DNA from: Streptomyces spongiicola | Lineage (GTDB): Bacteria > Actinomycetota > Actinomycetes > Streptomycetales > Streptomycetaceae | Assembly: GCF_003122365.1 (NCBI RefSeq) | Contig: NZ_CP029254.1 | Location: 4,551,501 to 4,615,500 of the forward strand | Direction: 5' to 3' | Length of the DNA: 64,000 bases | Shown: positions 9,152-15,975 of the stretch, piece after piece | How positions within the stretch are numbered: position 1 is the first letter of the stretch | How the letters are laid out: each line of letters opens with the position of its first letter | Position numbers and translations under genes: made by a program | Notes under the pieces: generated by a model | The model's input: the letters and a program-made list of their open reading frames with translations, nothing else | What the model was told of the DNA's origin: nothing | Database searches by the model: none

Positions 9152-9165
9152 TGCCGCCTACGGTG
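9130..9165. promoter_or_regulatory. Inverted repeat at start of the HTH regulator gene
   Basis: CACCGTAGG (9130-9138) and its exact complement CCTACGGTG (9157-9165) are separated by 18 bases. Half-site spacing suits a dimeric or tetrameric HTH protein, and the position over the translation start suggests autorepression. It could instead be an RNA hairpin masking the start. Confidence 0.45.
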
Positions 9166-9272
9166 CGTTTGCACAAGGCGGGATCTCGTAGGAAGGTCCA
9201 GCGGGAGGCCCCGCCCGTCGACCCGCAGGATTCCCGTCGACCGTCCTGACGGCTCCCGCACCCGGCACGCCA

Positions 9273-9583
9273 TCCGCCGCACGCCGCGCCCGCGCCGTGC
9301 CCCTGCCGTCCGGCCTCCTCACCGGCCTCCCGCATCCGCCCCTGCCCCTGCCCCTGCCGAGCCCACAGCAGCCGAGCCCGTGCTCCCGCCGCGCGTTACC
9401 GCTGCCGCGTGCTCCCGCTGCCGATGCGGTCCGCCGGCGCGCGACGGCCGGACCGCCCGGCGCCGGCTGCGCGGCTGGCTCCGTCGTAGCGGTGCAGCCG
9501 TTGCCGGGGATGTCGGTGGCCCTGCCTGCGCTCCGGCCGCACGCCTTCCGCCGCACGCCGCGCCCGCGCCGTGCCCCTGCCGT
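9273..9583. repeat. 37-bp perfect direct repeat in the 9152-9613 gap
   Basis: A 37-bp block beginning TCCGCCGCACGCCGCGCCCG occurs at 9273-9309 and again, without mismatch, at 9547-9583. The roughly 460-base gap around it is GC-rich, with no convincing gene. A 16-bp palindrome GCCGCCCGCGGGCGGC (9589-9604) just before the response-regulator stop may end that transcript. Confidence 0.75.
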
Positions 9584-9613
9584 GCCCCGCCGCCCGCGGG
9601 CGGCGGCGTCCGC

Positions 9614-10303
9614 TCAGCGGCCGGAGCGGATCCAGCGGTACTGCAACTCGGGCCGGCCGACCTGGCCGTACTGCGGGCTGCGCGCCGCCCGGCCCTCGGT
9701 GACGAGATGCTCCAGATAGCGGCGCGCGGTGATGCGCGAGATCCCCACCGCGGCACCGGCCCCGGTGGCGGTGAGGCCGCCGTCCGTGTCCCGCAGGGTG
9801 CGGGTGACCGCCTCCAGGGTCGGTGCGCTGAGGCCCTTGGGGAGGGCTGCGGGCCGCGGGGCGCGCAGCGTCGCCAGGGCACGGTCCACCTCGTCCTGCC
9901 CGGCGGCCTCGCCTGCGGCGGCGCGGAACTCGGCGTACCGGTCGAGGCGGTCGCGCAGTGTGGCGAAGGTGAACGGCTTCAGGACGTACTGGACGACCCC
10001 CAGGGACACTCCCTCGCGGACCACGGCCAGATCCCGGGCGGAGGTCACGGCGATCACGTCGGCAGGGTGGCCGGCGGCCCGCAGGGCGCGCAGCAGGTGG
10101 AGTCCGTGCCCGTCCGGCAGATAGAGGTCGAGCAGGATCAGTTCCACGGGCGTGCGCTCCAGCGCCCGGTACGCCGCGGCCCGCGAGTGCGCGACCCCGG
10201 CCACGGCGAATCCCGCGACGCGCCCCACGTACAGTGCGTGCGCGTCGGCGGCGACGGGGTCGTCCTCGACGACGAGCACCCTGATCGGGGCGGGAGCGGT
10301 CAT
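9614..10303 (-). CDS. CitB/DcuR-family response regulator
   Basis: The 229-residue protein has a receiver domain (VVEDD at 11-15, phospho-acceptor Asp59 in LLDLYLPDG, Thr87 and Lys109 in VLKPF) and a C-terminal HTH (GAAVGISRITARRYLEHL) typical of regulators paired with citrate/C4-dicarboxylate sensors. The open frame extends upstream through repetitive sequence, but the ATG at 10301-10303 has GGAGG eight bases before it and starts exactly at the receiver. It follows the sensor kinase gene after about 106 bases of low-complexity DNA (10304-10409, short GCC/CTG repeats). It probably activates the divergent symporter gene in response to an external carboxylate. Confidence 0.92.
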   Translation of the reverse strand: MTAPAPIRVLVVEDDPVAADAHALYVGRVAGFAVAGVAHSRAAAYRALERTPVELILLDLYLPDGHGLHLLRALRAAGHPADVIAVTSARDLAVVREGVSLGVVQYVLKPFTFATLRDRLDRYAEFRAAAGEAAGQDEVDRALATLRAPRPAALPKGLSAPTLEAVTRTLRDTDGGLTATGAGAAVGISRITARRYLEHLVTEGRAARSPQYGQVGRPELQYRWIRSGR

Positions 10304-10409
10304 GCCGCCGCCTCCGTCCTGTGTCTCTGGCCGCGTCCCTGGCCGCGTCTCCGGCCGGTTCTGTGGCTGGGACTGATTCTGGTTCTGGAGCGGGGGCAGG
10401 GGCGTCCGT

Positions 10410-12185
10410 TCATAGGGCGGCCTCCGGGGTCCGCAGGGGCAGCCGTACGGTGAACTCGGCACCGCCGCAAGGGCTTCGGGTCGCCTCGACGGTGCCCCCG
10501 CCCCGGTGCACGGCCTGCCGCACCAGCGCGAGCCCCAGCCCCCGTCCCGGGCCCCTGGTCGACCAGCCGCGTGCGAACACGGCCTCCGCCTCGCCGGGCC
10601 CGAGCCCCGGCCCCGTGTCGCTGACGCGCAGCACCAGCTCGTCCTCGTCGGCGCGGGCGGTGACCTCGACACGCGGGCGCGTGCCCGCGGCACCGGTGTG
10701 CGCAGTGTGCCCGGCGGGCGCGGCGGGCCCGGCGGCGTCCCCGGGGCGGCCGGCTGCGGACCGGGACGGTGCGGTCCCGGCTGCGGACCGGGACGGTGCG
10801 GCCCCGGCGGGGGACCGTGCGTCGCCGCGAGGCGAGGGTACGGCCGGCGCCCGCGAGGGCCCCGGCGCGGAGGACGCCTCGACCGCGTTGTCGATGAGGT
10901 TGCCGAGTACGGTGACCAGGTCCCGGGCCGGCAGCCAGGGCGGGAGGACGCCGTCGTCGATGCGGCTGTCGTCGGTGAGGACCAGTTCGACGCCGCTCTC
11001 GCCGGCCTGCGCCGCCTTGCCGAGGAGCAGGGCCGCCAGGACCGGCTCGCCGACCGCCGTCACCACCCGGTCCGTGAGCACCTGGGCCAGCTCGAGTTCG
11101 GCGGTCGCGAACTCGACCGCCTCGCCCACCCGGCCCAGTTCGATGAGCGAGACCACGGTGTGCAGCCGGTTGGCCGCCTCGTGGGCCTGGGCGCGCAGCG
11201 CCCGGGTGAAGCCGCGCTCGGAGTCCAGCTCGCCGGTCAGCGACTGGAGTTCGGTGTGGTCCCGCAGGGTCACCACCGTGCCGCGCCGCTCGCCGCCGAC
11301 CACCGGCTGGGTGGAGACGACGAGCACCCGCTCGGCCGTGAGGTGCAGTTCGTCGACCCGGGGCTCGCTCCCGAGCAGAGCCCCCGTCAGCCCGGGCGGC
11401 AGACCGAGTCCGCCGGCGTTTCGGCCCACCGCGTCCGGGCCGAGGCCCAGCAACTCCCGCGCCCCGTCGTTGATCAGGGCGATACGCCGCTGGCCGTCGA
11501 GCATCAGCAGCCCCTCGCGCACCGCGTGCAGTGTGGCCTCGTGGTAGTCGTGCCTCCGGCTCAGCTCCGCCGCGTTCATGCCGTGAGTGTGCCGCCGCAG
11601 CCGGGAGTTGACCACGTACGTCCCGAGGCCGCCGAGCGCCAGTGCCGCGCCCGCCATCCCGAGCAGTGCGCCGACCTGCCTGCCGAGCTGCTCGCTGATC
11701 TTGTCGATGGTGATGCCCGCGCTGACCAGCGCGACGGTCCTCCCGGAGCCGTCCCGCACCGGGGCGACCGTCCGCACCGACGGCCCGAGCGTCCCCGTGT
11801 AGGTCTCCGAGACCGTGCGCCCCTTCCGTGCCTCGTCGATATGGCCCAGGTAGACATGGCCGATCCGGCCGGGTTCGGGATGGGTCCACCGCCTGCCGTC
11901 CGGCGTCATGACCACCACGAAGTCGACCCCCGCGTCCTTCCGCAGCCGCTCGGTGTAGGGCTGGAGCAGCGCCGTCGGGTCGGCGGACCGGACGGCCGCC
12001 ACCACCGACGGGTGGTCCGCCACCGCGGCGGCCGCGGCCGTCGTCTGCCGGCGTGCGGTCTCCTCCGCCTGCGAGCGGTCCATCGCGTACGAGAAGAGCG
12101 CGAAGCCGCCGACGATCGCGGCGACCAGCACCACCTGCATCGCGAAGAGCTGGCCGGCGAGGCTCCGCGGGCGGGGTGTGCGCAT
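10410..12185 (-). CDS. CitA/DcuS-type sensor histidine kinase
   Basis: The 591-residue membrane kinase has TM1 near 12-32, an extracytoplasmic ligand domain of about 145 residues, TM2 near 182-203, a PAS domain (about 215-325), the phospho-acceptor His345 in HEAANRLH, N-box GNLIDNAVEAS (438-448) and G-box DTGPGLG. This architecture belongs to sensors of citrate, fumarate or related acids. The start is the ATG at 12183-12185, just before the first membrane segment; longer in-frame starts upstream have no support. Between the N and G boxes sits a roughly 65-residue Ala/Pro/Ser insert with the repeat APSRSAAG, which is unusual inside the ATP-binding fold and is probably a disordered loop. Confidence 0.92.
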   Translation of the reverse strand: MRTPRPRSLAGQLFAMQVVLVAAIVGGFALFSYAMDRSQAEETARRQTTAAAAAVADHPSVVAAVRSADPTALLQPYTERLRKDAGVDFVVVMTPDGRRWTHPEPGRIGHVYLGHIDEARKGRTVSETYTGTLGPSVRTVAPVRDGSGRTVALVSAGITIDKISEQLGRQVGALLGMAGAALALGGLGTYVVNSRLRRHTHGMNAAELSRRHDYHEATLHAVREGLLMLDGQRRIALINDGARELLGLGPDAVGRNAGGLGLPPGLTGALLGSEPRVDELHLTAERVLVVSTQPVVGGERRGTVVTLRDHTELQSLTGELDSERGFTRALRAQAHEAANRLHTVVSLIELGRVGEAVEFATAELELAQVLTDRVVTAVGEPVLAALLLGKAAQAGESGVELVLTDDSRIDDGVLPPWLPARDLVTVLGNLIDNAVEASSAPGPSRAPAVPSPRGDARSPAGAAPSRSAAGTAPSRSAAGRPGDAAGPAAPAGHTAHTGAAGTRPRVEVTARADEDELVLRVSDTGPGLGPGEAEAVFARGWSTRGPGRGLGLALVRQAVHRGGGTVEATRSPCGGAEFTVRLPLRTPEAAL

Positions 12186-12205
12186 GGCCCAAGTCTGCCC
12201 GTCCG

Positions 12206-12223
12206 GTTTCGTGTGAACGAAAC
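12206..12223. promoter_or_regulatory. Inverted repeat in the sensor/symporter divergent region
   Basis: GTTTCG (12206-12211) and CGAAAC (12218-12223) flank six bases, in the 128-base gap between the divergent sensor kinase and symporter genes. It is a reasonable binding site for the cognate response regulator. Only the symmetry and position support this. Confidence 0.4.
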
Positions 12224-12313
12224 GTACGCAACGGTGACCGGGGTCGCAGGGTGCTGCATAGTCACGGGCGTCCGCCGGGACGTGGACGCACATCAGGCCG
12301 AGGAGGAATCCCC

Positions 12314-13687
12314 GTGGCAACCCCAGCAGCCGCAAGGCGGGACCGCACCCACTATCTGTATCTCGCCGTCATCGGCGCCGTCGTGCTCGGCGTCTTCGTG
12401 GGCTTCGCCGCCCCGGGCGTGGCCGTCGGACTCAAGCCGATCGGCACGGGGTTCGTGAACCTGATCAAGATGATGATCTCCCCGATCGTCTTCTGCACGA
12501 TCGTGCTCGGCGTCGGATCGGTCCGCAGGGCCGCGAAGGTCGGTGCCGTCGGCGGGCTGGCCCTCGGGTACTTCCTGGTGATGTCCACGGTCGCGCTGGC
12601 CATCGGGCTGGTGGTGGGCAACCTGCTCGACCCGGGCCACGGGCTGCAGTTGACGGACGCGGCGAGGGCGGCGGGCGGCAGGCAGGCCGAGGGCGCGAGC
12701 GCGGGCACCGTGGACTTCCTCCTCGGCGTCATCCCGACCACGCTGGTTTCCGCCTTCACCGAGGGCGAGGTGCTCCAGACCCTCCTGGTGGCGCTGCTCG
12801 CGGGGTTCGCGCTGCAGGCCATGGGTCCCGCGGGGGAGCCGATCCTGCGTGGTGTTGGACACCTCCAGAAGCTGGTGTTCCGCATCCTCGCGATGATCAT
12901 GTGGGCGGCTCCGGTGGGCGCCTTCGGCGCGATCGCCGCCGTGGTCGGCGAGACCGGCGTCGACGCCCTGAAGTCGCTCGCGGTCATCATGATCGGCTTC
13001 TATGCCACCTGTGCGCTGTTCGTCGTCCTCGTCCTCGGTGCGCTGCTGCGGGTCGTCGCCGGGGTGAACCTCTTCTCGCTGCTGCGCTACCTCGGCCGTG
13101 AGTTCCTGCTGATCCTCTCCACCTCCTCGTCCGAGTCCGCGCTGCCGCGCCTCATCGCGAAGATGGAGCACCTGGGCGTCTCGAAGCCCGTCGTCGGCAT
13201 CACCGTCCCGACCGGCTACTCCTTCAACCTGGACGGCACCGCGATCTATCTCACGATGGGCTCGCTGTTCGTCGCCGAGGCGATGGGCACCCCGCTCTCG
13301 GTCGGCGAGCAGATCTCGCTGCTGATCTTCATGATCATCGCCTCGAAGGGTGCCGCCGGTGTCACCGGCGCCGGCCTCGCGACCCTCGCGGGCGGCCTCC
13401 AGTCGCACAAGCCCGCGCTGGTCGACGGCGTGGGCCTGATCGTCGGTATCGACCGCTTCATGAGCGAGGCGCGCGCCCTCACCAACTTCGCCGGCAACGC
13501 CGTCGCCACGGTCCTGGTCGGCACCTGGACGAAGGAGATCGACAAGGAGCGCGCAGCCGAGGTGCTCGCCGGCCGCCTCCCCTTCGACGAGGAGGCCTTC
13601 GTCGACGACCACGCCCCGGCCGCGCCCTCCGGCGGGCTGCCGGAGCGGCGGGACGGGGAACGCAGGGAGCCGGCCGTCACGGTCTGA
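12314..13687 (+). CDS. DctA-type dicarboxylate/cation symporter
   Basis: This 457-residue inner-membrane carrier imports C4-dicarboxylates or citrate with protons or sodium. It has the hydrophobic pattern of the family, the Ser-rich reentrant loop STSSSESALPRL, the substrate/cation motif YSFNLDGTAIYLTMG, and a second reentrant segment ASKGAAGVTGAG. The start is GTG 12314, with a perfect AGGAGG seven bases upstream; the frame is open well before that but lacks support. A charged, Pro-rich tail follows the last helix. It is divergent from the two-component system, the usual arrangement for signal-induced carboxylate uptake. The substrate cannot be fixed from sequence. Confidence 0.93.
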   Translation: MATPAAARRDRTHYLYLAVIGAVVLGVFVGFAAPGVAVGLKPIGTGFVNLIKMMISPIVFCTIVLGVGSVRRAAKVGAVGGLALGYFLVMSTVALAIGLVVGNLLDPGHGLQLTDAARAAGGRQAEGASAGTVDFLLGVIPTTLVSAFTEGEVLQTLLVALLAGFALQAMGPAGEPILRGVGHLQKLVFRILAMIMWAAPVGAFGAIAAVVGETGVDALKSLAVIMIGFYATCALFVVLVLGALLRVVAGVNLFSLLRYLGREFLLILSTSSSESALPRLIAKMEHLGVSKPVVGITVPTGYSFNLDGTAIYLTMGSLFVAEAMGTPLSVGEQISLLIFMIIASKGAAGVTGAGLATLAGGLQSHKPALVDGVGLIVGIDRFMSEARALTNFAGNAVATVLVGTWTKEIDKERAAEVLAGRLPFDEEAFVDDHAPAAPSGGLPERRDGERREPAVTV

Positions 13688-13836
13688 GGCGGCTGCCGTG
13701 TGTGCGGGTCCGGGTGGTCTGCGCCCGGGCCCGCGCCTCAGTCCCGGGCCCGCGCTCTTGTCCGGGCCCGTGTCCGCGTCCGTGTCCGTGCCCGCTCCCG
13801 GGCCGTGCTCCTGCTCGGTCCCGAGGACATCGACAC

Positions 13837-13870
13837 GGCGGCGCGGAAGCCGGTCGACTTCCGCGCCGCC
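13837..13870. terminator. Terminator hairpin between symporter and GH16 genes
   Basis: GGCGGCGCGGAAG (13837-13849) pairs perfectly over 13 bp with 13858-13870 around an 8-base loop. It lies in the 333-base convergent gap 13688-14020, which otherwise holds short GTCCGT/GCCCGT repeats (13745-13800) and no gene. Confidence 0.75.
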
Positions 13871-14020
13871 CCCGGTGTCTGACTCCCCGGGGCGCTCGGA
13901 GGTGCCGCCGGGGCGGGGACCCGGCGGCATCCGCCGTGCAGCGCGGCTGCCGAGGCACCGTGCCGGACCGCCCCGGGGCCCCGTGGACCACTCGCCGGGG
14001 ATCGGCCCGGACCCGTCCGG

Positions 14021-15481
14021 TCAGCCGAAGGGGATGCGAACGAAGGACTGGTTGCCGGCGCCCAGGGTGCTGGCGCCGCTGCCGATGGCGTTCCACACCT
14101 CGATCCGCACCCGGCCGTTCCTCAGGTCTCCGTGCGTGCCGGTGGCGGACCGCAGGCCGCGCGTCTGGGTGTAGTGCTCGTAGCCCGGGACGGGATCGGT
14201 GGCGAAGTAGTGGTACGTCTCGGTGCGGTCCCACGTCCCGTCGCCGGTGCGGTCGTAACTCACCCGTATCTGCTGCCCGTTGGCGACGGTCGTACCGGCG
14301 TCCACAAGGAGATCGAACTGCGTCGTACCGCCGTTGTACGCGCGGGTGATCGGCCCGGAGGCGAACACCTGCGGGTTGTGCGGGGTGCCGTCGTGGTTCG
14401 CGCCGCCCGCCGAGGCGAGCCGGACGGAGGTACCCGAACCGGCCGCGTCCCCGGCGGCGCCGTCGCCGCGCAGGTACAACTGCGCGGAGCCGGACGGCGG
14501 CGGGTCGGTGGGCGGCGGGGTCGTGCCGCCGTCGCGGGTCCACACGGCGACGTAGTCGACGAGCATCGGGTGGCCGGGGACGGTCGCGGCGGTCGGGGTC
14601 CTCCCCGCCAGGGCGTCCGGGAAGGCGCCGCCGACGGCGACGTTGAGGAGGATGAAGTAGCCCGCGTGCTCGGTCATGTCGGCCCAGGTGCCGGCGTCCA
14701 TCCGGCTCTGGTCGACGGTGTGGTAGAGCCGGCCGTCGACGTACCAGCGCAGGGCGTTGGGGGTGGTGGAGCGGTCCCACTCGAAGCGGTAGGTGTGGTA
14801 GGCCGACTGGCAGCTCGCGCCGGGGCAGGCGCGGCTGGCGCCGAGGCCGCTGGTCTCGTTGCACGGCCCGCCGGGGTTCACCCCGCAGTGCAGCACGCCC
14901 CAGACCGAGTTGAGGCCGTTGACGTTCTCCATGATGTCGAACTCGCCGATACCGGGCCAGTTCCAGTAGTTGCCCCGGTAGGGTGCGCCGAGCGCCCAGA
15001 ACGCGGGCCAGTAGCCGAGTGCCGCGTCGCCGGTGACATCGGGCATCCGGATCCGGCCCTCGATGCGCAGGGTGCCGCCCGCCGGTGCCTTGAAGTCGGC
15101 GCGCCGGGTCTCGATCCGTGCGGAGGTCCAGTTGCCGGCGCCGTCGCGCAGCGGGGTGATGCGCAGGTTGCCGCTGCCGTCGAGGCTGACGTTGTCCGGG
15201 CTGTTCGTGTAGTTCTGGATCTCTCCGGTGCCCCAGTTGGCGGGGCCGCCCGGGTAGCCGTGACCGGTGTCGATCTGCCAGTCGGCGGAGGACGGCAGGG
15301 AGCGGTCGGGGCCGGTGAAGTCGTCGCTCCACCGCAGGTTCCAGCCGGGTGCGGGGGGTACGGCACCGCTGGCCGGGCTCGCGGGGCCGAGGGCCAGGAG
15401 CCCGGTGAGGGCGACGGCGAGGGCCGTGAACGCGGTGACGAGCGGGGTGCGGGAGATTCTTGTGACGCGGCTCGTGGTCAA
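14021..15481 (-). CDS. Secreted GH16 beta-1,3-glucanase with C-terminal binding domain
   Basis: The 486 residues begin with a signal peptide (cleavage probably after ASPASGA near 40). The GH16 catalytic domain (about 43-317) carries the EFDIMEN motif at 180-186, with Glu180 nucleophile, Asp182 and Glu185 acid/base. A Pro/Thr linker (GGTTPPPTDPPPSG) leads to a roughly 150-residue domain resembling CBM56 beta-glucan-binding modules. It probably cleaves fungal or plant beta-1,3-glucans. The start is TTG at 15479-15481, chosen because GGAGG lies six bases upstream and the signal peptide follows directly. A LacI-type operator on the promoter indicates sugar-controlled expression. Confidence 0.9.
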   Translation of the reverse strand: MTTSRVTRISRTPLVTAFTALAVALTGLLALGPASPASGAVPPAPGWNLRWSDDFTGPDRSLPSSADWQIDTGHGYPGGPANWGTGEIQNYTNSPDNVSLDGSGNLRITPLRDGAGNWTSARIETRRADFKAPAGGTLRIEGRIRMPDVTGDAALGYWPAFWALGAPYRGNYWNWPGIGEFDIMENVNGLNSVWGVLHCGVNPGGPCNETSGLGASRACPGASCQSAYHTYRFEWDRSTTPNALRWYVDGRLYHTVDQSRMDAGTWADMTEHAGYFILLNVAVGGAFPDALAGRTPTAATVPGHPMLVDYVAVWTRDGGTTPPPTDPPPSGSAQLYLRGDGAAGDAAGSGTSVRLASAGGANHDGTPHNPQVFASGPITRAYNGGTTQFDLLVDAGTTVANGQQIRVSYDRTGDGTWDRTETYHYFATDPVPGYEHYTQTRGLRSATGTHGDLRNGRVRIEVWNAIGSGASTLGAGNQSFVRIPFG

Positions 15482-15517
15482 GGATGACCTCCGGGAGGGG
15501 GTGGTACCGGAAGTGGA

Positions 15518-15531
15518 TGAGAGCGCTCTCA
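15518..15531. promoter_or_regulatory. LacI-family operator (CebR-like) of the GH16 gene
   Basis: TGAGAGCGCTCTCA is a perfect 14-bp palindrome with the central GAGCGCTC typical of LacI-family operators in front of streptomycete glycoside hydrolase genes. From memory the CebR box is TGGGAGCGCTCCCA, so this differs by one symmetrical base pair. It lies just downstream of the -10 box, where a repressor would block initiation. Confidence 0.75.
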
Positions 15532-15534
15532 GGT

Positions 15535-15563
15535 TTTGTAGATGGACGCAGGGTCGGCGTCAA
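15535..15563 (-). promoter_or_regulatory. GH16 gene promoter
   Basis: On the minus strand TTGACG (15558-15563) and TACAAA (15535-15540) are separated by exactly 17 bases. Predicted initiation is about 15528, inside the operator. Confidence 0.65.
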
Positions 15564-15883
15564 TGCCTTGCGTGCGTTGACTTCCCGAATGCACAAGGCA
15601 CTTGGCGGCGGGCATCAGCACCGGCTACCGGACGCGCCGGTTTCCCCCGCCCCTGCCGTGCGGTGGGCGGACCCGCCGCCGGGACCCGTCGCGGTCGGCC
15701 CGCAGTACCGGACCGCAGCCGGTACCGAACCCGAAGCGGCCGGCCCGCTCCGGGCTCCGTCCGGCGGGATCGGCGCTCCATGGCCGCGCGCTCGCTCGGG
15801 GCGCGGTGCGGCACCACGGGATGCGGCGGCGTCGGCGGTGCGATCGCGGCCGGGCGTGACGGCTCACAAAAAACCGGTCCGCA

Positions 15884-15914
15884 TTGACGGCCCGGGTATT
15901 TCTTCGCGTATATT
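15884..15914 (+). promoter_or_regulatory. Candidate promoter of the HelD-like gene
   Basis: TTGACG (15884-15889) is followed after 18-19 bases by GTATAT/TATATT (15908-15914) in an AT-rich stretch that continues to the gene start. The spacing is slightly long. I looked for a rifamycin-associated palindrome here and saw none. Confidence 0.45.
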
Positions 15915-15975
15915 GAATGGTTCCGCGTTCAGGCGGAAAATGTAATACGGAAAGCCTTGATAAAGGAACTCTAGC

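Noticed and set aside
15841..15975. Rifamycin-associated palindrome upstream of the HelD-like gene
   Set aside because: Looked for because HelR genes can carry one; no such dyad is present.
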